From contig JAHHHZ010000036.1 of the NCBI GenBank assembly GCA_019359095.1, positions 186,001 through 250,000 on the forward strand: 64,000 nucleotides of DNA, written 5' to 3'. The notes under the pieces were generated by a model, which worked only from the letters and a program-made list of their open reading frames with translations, did not search any database and was not told where the DNA came from. This DNA comes from Pleurocapsa minor HA4230-MV1 (GTDB lineage: Bacteria; Cyanobacteriota; Cyanobacteriia; Cyanobacteriales; Xenococcaceae). Positions 36,139-46,840 of this stretch are shown piece by piece. A program made the translations under genes and the position numbers. The first letter of the stretch is position 1, and the number at the start of each line of letters is the position of its first letter.

Positions 36139-36214
36139 AGTCAGCCATAATGAATAATCCTATTAGTTATAGCAGTCACTATTCTAAATTTGAACAATCT
36201 GGAATCTGACTCAG

Positions 36215-36472
36215 TTACTTGTTAGTTGATTGACTATCTTGCCCGATATTTAACTCCTTCTTACTTTTCTTCAGCTCTTTCCACAGAGATTTAATCCGCC
36301 GATAAGCGACCTCTGGAGGGATTTTTCCGCCAGTTTCTAGGTTACAGATATAGCTGATTTTTTGAGCAAACTCTTGCAAATTGGAATTGAATACCAAGTT
36401 TTCGGGCTTTACTCTGCCGTGGTAAGAATGTCGCGGATGAAGAAAATCGTTTTTACTTTGGTCAATTGTCAT
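36215..36472 (-). CDS. DUF7219-like small protein
   Basis: 85 residues: KNDFLHPRHSYHGRVKPENLVFNSNLQEFAQKISYICNLETGGKI is a highly characteristic cyanobacterial motif, followed by a basic helix (RIKSWLKELKKSKKEL-like: RIKSLWKELKKSKKEL). No function is known. Single gene, 76 bp upstream of the permease on the same strand. Confidence 0.65.
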   Translation of the reverse strand: MTIDQSKNDFLHPRHSYHGRVKPENLVFNSNLQEFAQKISYICNLETGGKIPPEVAYRRIKSLWKELKKSKKELNIGQDSQSTNK

Positions 36473-36740
36473 AGTTCGGGGATCTACTTTGAAATCAATT
36501 AATAATCACTCTATGTATCTTTATTTGTGTTATGTCTAATTTTAACTTAACAATTTTTTACAATTACTGGTATTAACCGATCTTAACAAGAAGGTTTTTT
36601 AAATGCTACGAGCAAACGCTACGATAGACAGGGTTTTATTTTTCATATCTTAACAAGGTTTTTAGATTTTATTAACCTATTCTTAACTTAAGCTTTACAG
36701 TTAAACGTTCATTATTGCAAGCAACTACTAATACTGAAGT

Positions 36741-37472
36741 ATGTCACAAGCAGCAAAACTATATGAAGGCAAGGCAAAAATTCTTTATGCCACCGCAGAT
36801 CCAGAAATATTGCTTACTGTATATAAAGATGATGCGACAGCCTTTAATGCCCAGAAGCGGGGGCAAATTAAGGGCAAAGGAGAGATCAATTGCCAAATCA
36901 CGGCAGCATTATTTGAATGGTTAGGGTCAAAAGATATTCCTACCCACTACCTTGATTGTCCTGAACCCAATCAAATGCGAGTCAAAGCAGTAACGATTGT
37001 GCCGATCGAAGTAGTAGTCAGAAACATTGCCGCAGGTAGCTTATGCCGTCAAACAGGATTACCAGAGGGGAAAATATTAGCTACGCCTTTGGTGGAATAT
37101 TACTACAAAAGTGATGAATTGGGCGATCCTTTATTGACTCGCGATCGCATATTTTTATTGGATTTAGTTACAGCAGAAAGATTAGCAGAAATCGAAGAAA
37201 TGGCACGAAAAATAAATCAAAATCTGCAAAGTTTTTTCGACAAATGTAAGATTACTTTAGTAGATTTTAAACTTGAATTTGGTATTGATCGCCAACAAAA
37301 TTTACTTTTAGCTGATGAAATAAGTCCTGATACTTGTCGTCTTTGGGATCAAGGTCAAGACGACCCCCAATCCAGAGTGATGGATAAAGATCGTTTTCGC
37401 CGAGATTTAGGTCAAGTAGAAAATGCCTATCAAGAAGTTCAACAGCGCGTTTTAACTCAGTTAAAATTATAG
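36741..37472 (+). CDS. purC: phosphoribosylaminoimidazole-succinocarboxamide synthase
   Basis: SAICAR synthetase of purine biosynthesis (CAIR + Asp + ATP). KLYEGKAKILY at 6-16 is the ATP-binding start, QIKGKGEINCQI at about 44-55 follows, and the LVDFKLEFG / ADEISPDTCRLW segments complete the active site. 243 residues is the bacterial norm. ATG at 36741 lacks a strong Shine-Dalgarno, like many cyanobacterial genes. Single gene. Confidence 0.96.
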   Translation: MSQAAKLYEGKAKILYATADPEILLTVYKDDATAFNAQKRGQIKGKGEINCQITAALFEWLGSKDIPTHYLDCPEPNQMRVKAVTIVPIEVVVRNIAAGSLCRQTGLPEGKILATPLVEYYYKSDELGDPLLTRDRIFLLDLVTAERLAEIEEMARKINQNLQSFFDKCKITLVDFKLEFGIDRQQNLLLADEISPDTCRLWDQGQDDPQSRVMDKDRFRRDLGQVENAYQEVQQRVLTQLKL

Positions 37473-37882
37473 ATTTCACGGATAATTAAATTCAATCAAT
37501 GCTTTATCAACTATTTGACTTTAATAGTTCAATCTAGATAGGCATAATTAATTTACACAATAGGGAACTTAGAACAGCGGAAATAGTCATACTTTTTTGG
37601 TAGTTAATCGACCAGAACGTTGAGGGTGGTAATTCATAGCTAACTTGCGATCGCTTATTAATGCTCTCGAAGTTAAAAGAAAAACTTGATAACCTAACTA
37701 TCGCTTATTAATTCCTAAGCAAGTATAGTGTTACTCCAGTCACCATATTCCAGACTCCGATCTAAAACCAGACTTACTTATTAGTCTGTTGTGAGTTAAA
37801 TTGGTCAACCAAAAGCAAGATAATTACCAAAATTGTCTACTCGCATAGTTCTTTAATCTGGTGTGTGGAAGTGTTTATCGAA
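37473..37882. other. upstream region of bamA
   Basis: About 400 bp between purC and bamA. I see no ORF, tRNA or clear terminator. Three in-frame GTG codons (37865, 37871, 37883) mark the bamA start region. Confidence 0.45.
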
Positions 37883-39985
37883 GTGAAAAAATTGCGTCTA
37901 TCTCCTACCTTACTTACAATCTTGGTAACAACTCTCGCTTGTAGTGTTACTCCAGCAAGTAGAGCTGAAAGTTCTATCCATCATCAGTCAAACAAAATTA
38001 TCGTCAACAATGGAGCTGTTTTATTGGGCAAGATCGAGCCAGTACAGCTAGCCCAAAACCCTGAACCCAACTTACCGTCTACCGATGATGCTCAAGTTAC
38101 TCCTGACATCAAGCTACCAGAATTTAATCCCGCAGAATCACAAACTCCTGGTAACGGAAATACCCCAGTCAATCCTCCAGAAGGCGAAACAACCCAAGAT
38201 CGGCCTCAATCTCCTAATGAACCTCGTGTTTTAGTCGCAGAAGTAGTAGTAAATGGCGCTAATGAAGAGTTAAAAGATATTGTTTACGCCACCATTGCCA
38301 CAGAACCAGGCAGAACCACCACCAGAACTCAACTACAGGAAGATGTTAACGCTGTTTACGCTACAGGGTTTTTCCAAAATGTAGAAGTGACTCCAGGGGA
38401 TACGCCTCTTGGTGTCAGAATTACTTTTGATGTTGAACCAAACCCCATTTTAAATGATGTCAATGTCCAGACAGTTTCCCAACAAGACGGCAAGGGAGTT
38501 TTACCTCCTGAGAAAGTCGATCAGTTTTTTGGCGCTAACTACGGACGGATTCTCAATCTACGAGATCTTCAACAGGGCATCATTAAAGTAAATGAATGGT
38601 ATAGCAAGAATGGCTATCAACTGGCTCAGGTTGTCGGCGCGCCCCAGGTTAGCCCAGAAGGAAATGTCACTTTGGTAGTTGCCGAGGGTGTGATTGAAGA
38701 TATTAAAGTTAGATATTTCGATGAAAATGATGAACCAATTAAGGGAAAAACCCGTGAATTTATTATTACTAGAGAAGTAGAACTATCGCCAGGAGATGTC
38801 TTTAATCGCGATACGGCAGGAAAAGACTTGCAGAGAATTTTCGGCTTAGGAATTTTTGAGGATGCTCGTTTTTCCTTTAGTCCAGGGCAAGATCCGAGTA
38901 AGGTAGTAGTTAATATTGACGTAGTCGAAGGTAGTAGTGGTTCGGTTGCTGCGGGAGCAGGTTTTAGTTCTGATAGTGGTTTATTTGGTACGGCTAGTTA
39001 TCAACAAAAAAACTTTGGGGGAAATAACCAGACTTTAGGCACAGAGTTGCAGGTGGGTGATGATAGCTTGCTGTTCGATCTAAACTTTACCGATCCTTGG
39101 ATTGCAACTAGCAAGAGCCGTACCTCCTATACTGTTAATGCTTTTCGTCGTCGCTCAATCTCGTTGGTTTTCAACGGAGATGAAGATATTGATACCCAGA
39201 ACGGCAGTGATTCTCCACGGATTGTACGTACAGGAGGAGGAATTAACTTTTCTCGTCCCATACCTTCAGATCCTTTTAGGCGCAGAGATTGGACACTATC
39301 AACAGGTCTTAAATATCAAAGGGTAGAAGTCAAAAACAGTGATGGAGATATTGCTCCATTGTCGGAACAGGGCTTTAATCTGGCTGCAGGGGATGATGGT
39401 ACAGATGATCTTTTGTCTGTTACTTTTAATGCTACGCGCGATCGCCGAAATAATGCTTTGCAACCCACTAAAGGTTCTTTATTAAGGGTCGGTACAGAAC
39501 AAACCATTCCCCTTGACGGAATTGTATTTAATCGTGTTCGGGCTAACTACAGCCAATACTTCCCAATCAATATTGTTCCCTTTGGTGGTGAGAGCGAAGC
39601 ACTGGCTTTTAACTTCCAAGCAGGTACGATTCTTGGTGATTTACCCCCCTACGAAGCTTTTATTTTGGGTGGTAGTAACTCGATCAGGGGTTATGGTGAT
39701 GGAGAAGTTGGCAGTGGCAAGAGTTTTCTCCAGGCTACAGCCGAATATCGTTTCCCTATCTTTAAAATTGTTGGTGGCGCACTCTTTTTTGACTACGGTA
39801 CAACTATTGGTTCTGACGATAGCGTACCAGGGAGTCCTTCCATTGAAAGAGATCTACCTGGTAGCGGTTTTGGCTATGGCTTGGGTGTTAGGATACAGTC
39901 TCCTTTGGGGCCAATTCGCGTAGATTATGGAATTAGTGATGAGGGCGACAGTCAAATTCAATTTGGCATTGGGGAGAAATTCTAG
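37883..39985 (+). CDS. bamA: outer membrane assembly factor BamA/Omp85
   Basis: Core of the outer-membrane beta-barrel assembly machine. I favour the GTG at 37883 ([22 protein letters not shown]), which gives a compact signal peptide; GTGs at 37865 and 37871 are alternatives. Then come a Pro/Asn-rich linker (to about 115), three POTRA domains (about 118-350, typical of cyanobacteria) and a 16-strand barrel with the conserved [10 protein letters not shown] lid motif and a C-terminal IQFGIGEKF ending in Phe. It starts the bamA-lpxC-fabZ-lpxA order, linking barrel assembly with lipid A synthesis. lpxC follows after 20 bp. Confidence 0.94.
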   Translation: MKKLRLSPTLLTILVTTLACSVTPASRAESSIHHQSNKIIVNNGAVLLGKIEPVQLAQNPEPNLPSTDDAQVTPDIKLPEFNPAESQTPGNGNTPVNPPEGETTQDRPQSPNEPRVLVAEVVVNGANEELKDIVYATIATEPGRTTTRTQLQEDVNAVYATGFFQNVEVTPGDTPLGVRITFDVEPNPILNDVNVQTVSQQDGKGVLPPEKVDQFFGANYGRILNLRDLQQGIIKVNEWYSKNGYQLAQVVGAPQVSPEGNVTLVVAEGVIEDIKVRYFDENDEPIKGKTREFIITREVELSPGDVFNRDTAGKDLQRIFGLGIFEDARFSFSPGQDPSKVVVNIDVVEGSSGSVAAGAGFSSDSGLFGTASYQQKNFGGNNQTLGTELQVGDDSLLFDLNFTDPWIATSKSRTSYTVNAFRRRSISLVFNGDEDIDTQNGSDSPRIVRTGGGINFSRPIPSDPFRRRDWTLSTGLKYQRVEVKNSDGDIAPLSEQGFNLAAGDDGTDDLLSVTFNATRDRRNNALQPTKGSLLRVGTEQTIPLDGIVFNRVRANYSQYFPINIVPFGGESEALAFNFQAGTILGDLPPYEAFILGGSNSIRGYGDGEVGSGKSFLQATAEYRFPIFKIVGGALFFDYGTTIGSDDSVPGSPSIERDLPGSGFGYGLGVRIQSPLGPIRVDYGISDEGDSQIQFGIGEKF

Positions 39986-40005
39986 GTGCAATATTCAAAG
40001 CAATT

Positions 40006-40839
40006 ATGAGAAGTACGTTAAAAAATGCCTTTGAGTTATCAGGCATAGGTTTGCACCTAGGGAAACAGAGTACGGTAAAAGTGATGCCTGCTTTGCCTGG
40101 CGAAGGGCGCTATTTTGTGAGGGTAGATTTGCCTAATGCGCCCAAAATTCCTGCTCAAATTGCAGCCGTGGGCGATACTACCTTATCTACTGAATTAAGC
40201 CTAGAAACAGCCAAAGTTAGGACAGTAGAACATCTTTTAGCATCTCTGGTAGCATCTGGAATCGATGATGCACGCATCGAAATCAACGCCGAAGAATTAC
40301 CTCTATTAGATGGTTCAGCACAAAACTGGTGTGAAGCGATCGCCCAAGCAGGAATACAGGTTCACCAGAATCAATCTATTCAAGCGCCCATTACCCCCCA
40401 AGAACCAATTTGGATTCGCGATCGTGACTGCTTTGTGGCAGCTTTGCCAGCGACTCAAACGCGCTTTACCTACGGTATAGATTTTCCCTATCAGGCGATC
40501 GGTAATCAGTGGCATAGTTGGAGTCCTGCTGAACAGGATTTTGCGATCGAAATTGCCCCAGCACGTACTTTTGGTTTTGCCGAGCAGATCGAGCAGTTAC
40601 AGCAAGCAGGATTAATTAAAGGTGGAAGCCTGGAAAATGCTCTAGTTTGTAGCCATCACGGCTGGCTCAATCCTCCCCTCAGATTTACTAATGAACCAGC
40701 CCGTCATAAACTATTAGATTTAGTAGGAGATCTTAGTCTGTTGGGTCAATTACCAACCGCTCATATCTTGGCCTACAAAGCCAGTCACAAGCTACACACT
40801 CAGTTAGCTAAAAAGCTGGCGCAAATCAGTGAACAATGA
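40006..40839 (+). CDS. lpxC: UDP-3-O-acyl-N-acetylglucosamine deacetylase
   Basis: Committed step of lipid A synthesis. Zn-binding [11 protein letters not shown] (His in EHLL), and [17 protein letters not shown] with the second His/Asp set, plus GGSLENALV. 277 residues. The final codons and the TGA stop (GAA CAA TGA) come from a CAATGAG heptamer array (40834-40868), so the C-terminus appears set by repeat sequence. It lies 20 bp after bamA and upstream of fabZ, with a 254-bp repeat block in between. Confidence 0.94.
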   Translation: MRSTLKNAFELSGIGLHLGKQSTVKVMPALPGEGRYFVRVDLPNAPKIPAQIAAVGDTTLSTELSLETAKVRTVEHLLASLVASGIDDARIEINAEELPLLDGSAQNWCEAIAQAGIQVHQNQSIQAPITPQEPIWIRDRDCFVAALPATQTRFTYGIDFPYQAIGNQWHSWSPAEQDFAIEIAPARTFGFAEQIEQLQQAGLIKGGSLENALVCSHHGWLNPPLRFTNEPARHKLLDLVGDLSLLGQLPTAHILAYKASHKLHTQLAKKLAQISEQ

Positions 40840-41059
40840 GCAATGAGCAATGAGCAATGAGCAATGAGTCCTAAAGGATTCCCTAACCCTAAAGGGTACC
40901 GCTTCGCATAAGGGCGACACGGAGTTAGTACCCTTGCGGTATACACCTTCGGACGATGCGACCCTAAAGGGTTAGCTTCGCGTCAGCGAGTCCTAAAGGA
41001 TAAGCTTCGCAAATGCTTTAGTATAAGCTCGCAAGCTCGCGTCACAATGAACAATGAAC
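40831..41059. repeat. compound dispersed repeat, copy 1 (heptamers plus CCTAAAGG palindromes)
   Basis: Starts with five CAATGAG units (40834-40868), then GTCCTAAAGGATTCCCTAA, GGCGACACGGAGTTAGTACC, TATACACCTTCGGACGATGC, GCTTTAGTATAAGCTCGC, and ends with further CAATGAA units. A shorter copy with the same order and edges is at 49885-50056 after moaB. Confidence 0.85.
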
Positions 41060-41062
41060 AGC

Positions 41063-41083
41063 AATCAGTAATCAGTAATCAGT
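41063..41083. repeat. heptamer tandem repeat (AATCAGT, 3 units)
   Basis: Three perfect heptamers just before the fabZ start, directly after the compound repeat. Confidence 0.8.
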
Positions 41084-41093
41084 AATTAAAATA

Positions 41094-41567
41094 ATGGATT
41101 CTGTCATCGAAACTTCCGACACCCAGCTTAAAACCACTTTTAATATTCAAGAAATTCATCAGCTATTACCTCACCGTTATCCTTTTGCCCTAGTCGATCG
41201 CATTATTGATTATGTGCCTGGAGAGAAAGCTGTCGGTATCAAAAATGTCACTTTTAATGAACCCTTTTTTCCTGGACATATTCCCAATTTTCCTCTGATG
41301 CCTGGAGTATTAATGGTGGAAGCGATGGCACAAGTAGGAGGGATTGTTTTAGTTCAGCTACCTGGAATGAGTGGCAAGTTTTTTGCCTTTGCAGGTATTG
41401 ACAAGGTGCGTTTTCGTCGTCCTGTAACTCCTGGCGATCGCTTGATTATGACTGTAGAACTGTTATCACTTAAGCAAAATCGTATTGCCAAGATGCAGGG
41501 AAAAGGAGAAGTTGATGGAGAATTGGCAGTCAAAGGTGAAATGTTATTTTCGCTGATTGAGCAGTAA
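41094..41567 (+). CDS. fabZ: 3-hydroxyacyl-ACP dehydratase
   Basis: Hot-dog-fold dehydratase of fatty acid synthesis, balancing 3-hydroxyacyl-ACP use between phospholipid and lipid [15 protein letters not shown] with the catalytic His, then [24 protein letters not shown] with the catalytic Glu. 157 residues, the N-terminal 15 being extra. Third gene of the lpx order; its start is close to the AATCAGT heptamers, so ribosome binding may be affected by repeat number. Confidence 0.95.
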   Translation: MDSVIETSDTQLKTTFNIQEIHQLLPHRYPFALVDRIIDYVPGEKAVGIKNVTFNEPFFPGHIPNFPLMPGVLMVEAMAQVGGIVLVQLPGMSGKFFAFAGIDKVRFRRPVTPGDRLIMTVELLSLKQNRIAKMQGKGEVDGELAVKGEMLFSLIEQ

Positions 41568-41809
41568 ACTTAATTATTTATGAAGTACAAAAAAAGTATT
41601 TTTTGTTACTAATAATCCGCAAATATTGCGATTTAGTCTGTTGATCCTGAATAGATAAGTTATCATCGTGCATAACTTTGAATTAGACAGTAGCAAACGT
41701 GACTTGGTTTCTCCGTTCAAGAGTTTTGAAGCACAAAGGCTTACTGTCTTGCTTCCAATGATAATTAATCCCCCAGAGGGAATCACCATAGCCTTTAGGA
41801 GAATTGATT

Positions 41810-42601
41810 TTGACAGCCTTAATTCATCCAACTGCTGTTATCAATAAAAATGCTCAAATACACCCAACGGCGGAAATTAAACCTTATGCGGTAATCGGCA
41901 GTCAGGTTAGAATTGGCGCAAATACAGTAGTCGGTAGCCATGCCATCATTGATGGTTTAACTACAATTGGTCAAGACAACCAGATTTTTCCTGGTGCAGC
42001 CATTGGTTTGGAACCCCAAGATCTTAAATATAAAGGGGCAAATAGTGAGGTGATTATTGGCGATCGCAACCGTATTCGCGAATATGTCACGATCAATCGC
42101 GCTACCGATGAAGGAGAAGCTACGGTAATTGGTAACGACAATCTACTGATGGCATATAGCCACGTTGGTCATAACTGCATGATTGGTAACGAGGTAGTAA
42201 TTGCGAATAGTGTGGCGATCGCTGGTCATGTCCAGATTGAGTCGATGGCGGTTATTAGCGGTGTTTTGGGGATCCATCAGTTTGTCCATATTGGCACGAT
42301 GTCCATGGTGGGGGGAATGACTCGTATTAGCCGAGATGTCCCGCCCTATATGATGGTGGAGGGCAACCCTGCACGAGTGCGATCGCTTAACCTAGTTGGC
42401 TTAAAACGGCGAGGCTTTAGTAATGAAGAAATCCGCCAATTAAAACAAGCTTTTCGCTTACTTTATCTGCAAAATATTCCTGTTCAAGAAGCGATCGCCC
42501 AACTCGATCGGCTAATAGATAATCGACATGTTCAGCATCTTCAAAAGTTTATCCAGTTTTCTCTGACAGATAATCGTCGAGGTTTAATTGGCGGTAAATA
42601 G
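41810..42601 (+). CDS. lpxA: acyl-ACP--UDP-N-acetylglucosamine O-acyltransferase
   Basis: First enzyme of lipid A synthesis. Left-handed beta-helix hexapeptide repeats run from residue 4 (IHPTAVINKNAQIHPTAEIKPYAVIG), with the catalytic His in AYSHVGHNCMIGN and a C-terminal helical domain. Start is a TTG: AGGAG at 41797-41801 is 8 bases before TTG-41810 and only 2 before the in-frame TTG at 41804, so I choose 41810. 263 residues. Ends the bamA-lpxC-fabZ-lpxA order; lpxB is not adjacent. Confidence 0.94.
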   Translation: MTALIHPTAVINKNAQIHPTAEIKPYAVIGSQVRIGANTVVGSHAIIDGLTTIGQDNQIFPGAAIGLEPQDLKYKGANSEVIIGDRNRIREYVTINRATDEGEATVIGNDNLLMAYSHVGHNCMIGNEVVIANSVAIAGHVQIESMAVISGVLGIHQFVHIGTMSMVGGMTRISRDVPPYMMVEGNPARVRSLNLVGLKRRGFSNEEIRQLKQAFRLLYLQNIPVQEAIAQLDRLIDNRHVQHLQKFIQFSLTDNRRGLIGGK

Positions 42602-42801
42602 ATAATTAAACATTTAATTTTAAACAAAAAATCATTGATTGCAGCGCTAAATTTGGCAGCATAGATTATCGATCATCAAATCTGTTAAATTATAGTAAAA
42701 ACATTTTTTTTTAGTTAGGCTGGAGTTATTCTCAAATTTTCAGATCTTATATTACCTCTTGCGGTAAGCAGATAGATAGCTATAGATAAATAATAAACAC
42801 T

Positions 42802-44796
42802 ATGGAAAATCGTCAAATTCAGCAGCAAACCAAGCTAGATATTACGAAGTTAGAGGAAGCCCCGTTGTCTTACGGCGGGGTCTCTCTAACTCCCGTCCGT
42901 CGGCTTAATCGCCAACCTCAAAAAACTAAAGCTATTACTATTATTGGTCGGCTAGCTGCGGGATGGATGATTTTAACGACTTGTTTATTGGCAACTCCAG
43001 TCCTAGCCCAACAACGTTCCAAAAATACCCTCAGCTACAGTGAGTTTCTAGAAAAACTAGAGTCAAATCAAATCACCAAGGTAGAGATCGATGAAACTAC
43101 TAACAAAGCCCACGTAGTTTTAAAAGGACAGTCTCAAGACGATGCTCCCAGCGAAGTACTCTTATTTGAGCAAGACCAAAATTTAATTCCCAAGATCAGA
43201 GCCAAAAACATCGATTTTAGTACCAAAACTTCGATCGATCATTCCACTACTGTAGGAATTTTGCTCAATCTACTAATTATCATGGTTTTGTTGTCTGGAC
43301 TGATTATGATTCTGCGTCGCTCTGCTAACACATCTGGTCAAGCAATGAACTTTGGTCGCTCTAAAGCCAAGTTTCAAATGGAAGCTAAGACAGGCATCCA
43401 GTTTGATGATGTGGCAGGAATTGAGGAAGCTAAAGAAGAATTACAGGAAGTTGTTACCTTTCTGAAAGAGCCTGAAAAATTTACGGCGATCGGAGCAAAA
43501 ATTCCTCGTGGTGTTTTGTTAGTTGGCCCTCCAGGGACGGGTAAAACATTATTAGCTAAGGCAATTTCAGGAGAAGCTGGCGTACCTTTTTTCAGTATTT
43601 CAGGTTCAGAATTCGTCGAAATGTTTGTTGGGGTAGGAGCATCCCGCGTCCGCGATTTGTTTAAGAAAGCCAAAGAAAACGCCCCTTGTTTGGTATTTAT
43701 TGATGAGATTGATGCAGTTGGTCGTCAAAGAGGGACAGGAATCGGTGGCGGAAATGATGAGCGGGAGCAAACTCTGAACCAGCTACTCACAGAAATGGAC
43801 GGCTTTGAGGGCAATAGTGGCATTATCGTGATTGCAGCAACTAACCGCCCAGACGTTTTAGACAAGGCGTTATTGCGCCCTGGTCGTTTTGATCGTCAAG
43901 TGATTGTTGACTATCCAGATCTACAGGGTAGATTAGGTATTCTCGAAGTTCATGCCCGTGGCAAGAAAATTGCTCCTGAAGTATCCCTTGAAGCGATCGC
44001 CCGACGTACGCCTGGGTTTAGTGGTGCAGATTTAGCCAACCTCCTTAATGAAGCTGCAATTTTAACCGCCAGAAGACATAAGCAAGCAGTAACGATGCTT
44101 GAGGTGAATGATGCTGTAGACCGTATTGTAGCGGGTATGGAGGGAGTTCCTTTAGTAGATAGTAAATCTAAAAGACTAATTGCCTATCACGAGGTCGGTC
44201 ATGCGATTGTGGCAACAATGGTTCCTGGTCACGATCCTGTAGAGAAGGTGACCCTTATTCCTCGCGGTGGTGCAGGGGGATTGACTTGGTTTACTCCCGA
44301 CGAAGAAATGGGATTAGAAAGTAAAAGCAAAATTTTGGCTAAAATAACTGCCACATTAGGTGGTAGAGCAGCAGAAGAAGAGGTGTTTGGGGTTGATGAG
44401 GTGACTCAGGGAGCTAGCCAAGATATTCAAGCGGTAACTTCTTTTGCCCGACAAATGGTGACTAAATTTGGCATGTCTGATTTAGGAGCATTAGCCCTTG
44501 AAGGTCAGGATCAACCTGTATTCTTAGGGGGTGATTCAAGCTCTAGAAACGAATATTCCGAGGAAGTCGCAGCTCAGATCGATATCCGTATTAGAAACAT
44601 CGCTTTTGATTGTCTCAACAAAGCCAGAAACATTATTAGTGAAAATCGATTAGCGATCGATCGCATTGTAGATCTATTAATAGAAAGAGAAACTATTGAC
44701 GGCAAAGAATTTCGCGAGTTGTTAGCTAAGTTTTCTCCCGTATATGGCTCTGGTCAGAAAGCGGATCAGATGCGCAGCCTTTTGAGTAAAAGCTAA
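42802..44796 (+). CDS. ftsH: ATP-dependent zinc metalloprotease FtsH
   Basis: Membrane AAA protease used for photosystem II repair and quality control. A first span (about 45-66) ends in a signal-like ATPVLAQ, and a second span is at 150-170. Walker A GPPGTGKT at 242-249, Walker B and DEID at 301-304, arginine fingers in RPGRFDR, HEVGH zinc site at 462-466. 664 residues. Residues 16-30 are encoded by a palindromic repeat (42849-42890), so the cytosolic or luminal N-tip is a recent addition. Which paralogue (FtsH1-4) cannot be decided here. Stand-alone gene with a 200-bp leader. Confidence 0.96.
   Translation: MENRQIQQQTKLDITKLEEAPLSYGGVSLTPVRRLNRQPQKTKAITIIGRLAAGWMILTTCLLATPVLAQQRSKNTLSYSEFLEKLESNQITKVEIDETTNKAHVVLKGQSQDDAPSEVLLFEQDQNLIPKIRAKNIDFSTKTSIDHSTTVGILLNLLIIMVLLSGLIMILRRSANTSGQAMNFGRSKAKFQMEAKTGIQFDDVAGIEEAKEELQEVVTFLKEPEKFTAIGAKIPRGVLLVGPPGTGKTLLAKAISGEAGVPFFSISGSEFVEMFVGVGASRVRDLFKKAKENAPCLVFIDEIDAVGRQRGTGIGGGNDEREQTLNQLLTEMDGFEGNSGIIVIAATNRPDVLDKALLRPGRFDRQVIVDYPDLQGRLGILEVHARGKKIAPEVSLEAIARRTPGFSGADLANLLNEAAILTARRHKQAVTMLEVNDAVDRIVAGMEGVPLVDSKSKRLIAYHEVGHAIVATMVPGHDPVEKVTLIPRGGAGGLTWFTPDEEMGLESKSKILAKITATLGGRAAEEEVFGVDEVTQGASQDIQAVTSFARQMVTKFGMSDLGALALEGQDQPVFLGGDSSSRNEYSEEVAAQIDIRIRNIAFDCLNKARNIISENRLAIDRIVDLLIERETIDGKEFRELLAKFSPVYGSGQKADQMRSLLSKS
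42849..42890. repeat. palindromic repeat forming part of the ftsH N-terminus
   Basis: GTTAGAG (42849-42855) pairs with CTCTAAC (42884-42890), and CCCCG (42860-42864) with CGGGG (42876-42880). This is the look of a dispersed cyanobacterial repeat (GCCCCG...CGGGGTCTCTAAC), here read in frame as codons 16-30 of ftsH. It would also fold in the mRNA close to the start codon. Confidence 0.75.
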
Positions 44797-44930
44797 TACT
44801 AAATCCTGTTGGTATACAACATTTAAAAGTTAAGTAGAGGTAATGGGTAATAGGTAATGGGAAATAGAGTTTCAGCGGAATTAAACTGCTTACCATAACG
44901 TTATTTTTGAGAATCGGATTTAGTATAATA

Positions 44931-44977
44931 CGAAAAAAAGCCTTAAAGGACGAGCGATCGTTTGTCCTTTAAAGCTT
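44931..44977 (-). terminator. terminator of the GH9 cellulase gene
   Basis: AAGCCTTAAAGGAC (44938-44951) pairs with GTCCTTTAAAGCTT (44964-44977) at 13 of 14 positions around a 12-nt loop. On the minus strand it is followed by a run of seven T. A strong intrinsic terminator 30 bp after the GH9 stop. Confidence 0.85.
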
Positions 44978-45007
44978 GATAATTAATACTTAATCTTTGA
45001 TTGAAGA

Positions 45008-46840
45008 TTAAAAACCAGTACCATTAGCATCAACACCAATCAACTGATCGAGTTGAGACTCAGAAAGAGGATCGCCACCAAGATTCTCATACTGCTGAAT
45101 TGCCGCGCCAGCAAACGGCGCATTGTAGCTAGTACCCACCTCATTAGTGACCCAATCATCACGACGGTCATTGTGGGAAAAATCATCCGCAGCACCAGGC
45201 CCACCGACCACAGCACCATAGAGCAGATGATCGTTAGGGCGATCGCTACCATCTAAAGGCGCAGTATCCGCCGAACCCCTGTGGTGAGTCCGTTGAGCAT
45301 AATTATCGCCAAATCCCACCACGTAGCTAAACTTAGCTGGATTATCCCCCAGAACATAGTCCACCTGGTTATTAGCAAAATCACTGTACTTAGAATTAGC
45401 TTCCACATTGTCGTTATACCATTCAGCAGCGAAGGCAGCAGACATATTCAGTGGCACAGAAGCCCAGTTAGCACGGTGAGCAAAACCACCACTGGTATAC
45501 TTAACGCTACCTCGTCCTTCAACCCAAGTATCGAGCCAATTTTTGGTCTGTTCCTTAAAGAAGGGGTCACTACTTTCTTGAGCGAGTAATGTTGCTGCAC
45601 CATAGGAATGGTCATCGGTGGCGTAAGACCAGTCTCCTAAGCCACCCACTTCATTTTTAAAGTAGTTCTCCGCTTTACTTAAATATTTACTGTCACCCGT
45701 AGCACGATATAGCCATGCACCACCTAGGGCTAGTTCATCACCATCGCCACTCCAACTAGTATAGAAAGGCGAAGCTTGAGGCACGGAATCGGAATACTTG
45801 CCTCGATGGGTTTCCGCAAACTCATAGAGAGCTACGGCATTTTTGACCAACTCATCAGCATAGGCATCATCTGTGCCACGGAACAAGACGGCAGCCGAAG
45901 CGAGGGCTGAAGCAGTTCCCGCCGCTGCATCTGAACCAGGACGGTCATTATCAATGGAAAAGGAAGGACGAGCTGCTTTACTTTCAATCTCTTCAGGGGA
46001 TACCCAGTGATCGTGATCGGCTTTATCACCTACCTGAACCCACAGACGCTCAGTTTTGCCCGAACTATCCATTTCGTGTGCTTTTAAGAACCAGTCGGTT
46101 CCCCACTTAACAGCTTCCATTAGCTCATCAAGTTGTCCTGATTGGGCGTAGGCTTCTTTGTAGTCTGCTCCACCCCATGCCAGCATGGTGTTGCTAAATG
46201 CCATTGGTTGGATGAATTTGATATGATCTCCAGCGTCGAAGTAGCCCCCTGCTAAATCTCGTCCGACATCTTTACCGTCGTTAGTCGTGGAGTCAAAGCG
46301 CCATTCTAAACGATTGTCCGCAGGTAAAGCGCCTGAACGGTTTGCTTCGAGAAACAGGAAGTTTTTCTGTAAGACTTCGCCATAGTTAAATTGTCCTTTT
46401 TGGCCGACTGATTCTCCAGAATCGCTGGGAATGTTTACAGGAGAGCTTGGAGGAGTAACAGGAGAACTAACAGGAGAACTAATGGGTTCAAGTTCAAGTT
46501 CAGCTTCAGGTTCAGGTTTAGGTGTGACGACATCTACTGAATCGCTAAATTCTGGTTTTAAAGCTTGCTGTCCGCCGTCTTCAATAATAAAAATGGGCTT
46601 GATTGATTGTCCTGATGTCAGATTGACCTGATCGTTTTGTCCTGTGATGCTGTAGTTGCCGTTGCCATTGTCGATCAGGTCTACACCGTATGTTGCTTGA
46701 ATGCTATAGGGTAAATTAAAGTCTAGTTGCCAGTTGTCAGCTTGGGATTCGGCAGAGAGGTCTAGTTCTAGTTTGTATCCTCCTTGCCAATCTTCAGTAA
46801 TAGTAGAGTTAGTGTTAAAAATATTGTTTGAATTAGCCAT
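45008..46840 (-). CDS. GH9 endoglucanase with N-terminal CBM2-like module
   Basis: 610 residues. Residues about 14-98 resemble a family 2 cellulose-binding module (DWQGGYKLELDLSAES...NWQLDF). A Glu/Pro/Ser linker (about 105-145) follows, then a GH9 (alpha/alpha)6 domain from 150. DAGDH at 202-206 holds the catalytic base and E567 (TNEVGTSYNA) is the acid. No Sec signal: the N-terminus MANSNNIFNTNSTITEDW is like that of other cyanobacterial secreted proteins without signal peptides, so export would need another route or C-terminal signal. Terminator downstream on the same strand. With the BcsA-like synthase at 22.7 kb it suggests cellulose making and trimming. Confidence 0.9.
   Translation of the reverse strand: MANSNNIFNTNSTITEDWQGGYKLELDLSAESQADNWQLDFNLPYSIQATYGVDLIDNGNGNYSITGQNDQVNLTSGQSIKPIFIIEDGGQQALKPEFSDSVDVVTPKPEPEAELELEPISSPVSSPVTPPSSPVNIPSDSGESVGQKGQFNYGEVLQKNFLFLEANRSGALPADNRLEWRFDSTTNDGKDVGRDLAGGYFDAGDHIKFIQPMAFSNTMLAWGGADYKEAYAQSGQLDELMEAVKWGTDWFLKAHEMDSSGKTERLWVQVGDKADHDHWVSPEEIESKAARPSFSIDNDRPGSDAAAGTASALASAAVLFRGTDDAYADELVKNAVALYEFAETHRGKYSDSVPQASPFYTSWSGDGDELALGGAWLYRATGDSKYLSKAENYFKNEVGGLGDWSYATDDHSYGAATLLAQESSDPFFKEQTKNWLDTWVEGRGSVKYTSGGFAHRANWASVPLNMSAAFAAEWYNDNVEANSKYSDFANNQVDYVLGDNPAKFSYVVGFGDNYAQRTHHRGSADTAPLDGSDRPNDHLLYGAVVGGPGAADDFSHNDRRDDWVTNEVGTSYNAPFAGAAIQQYENLGGDPLSESQLDQLIGVDANGTGF

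Noticed and set aside
41580-41610. A-rich/T-rich inverted repeat after fabZ as a terminator
   Set aside because: The stem consists almost only of A-T pairs, too weak to call a terminator.
45053-46631. Several plus-strand ORFs opposite the GH9 gene
   Set aside because: They are shadows of a gene with complete GH9 catalytic motifs and lack any recognisable domain.
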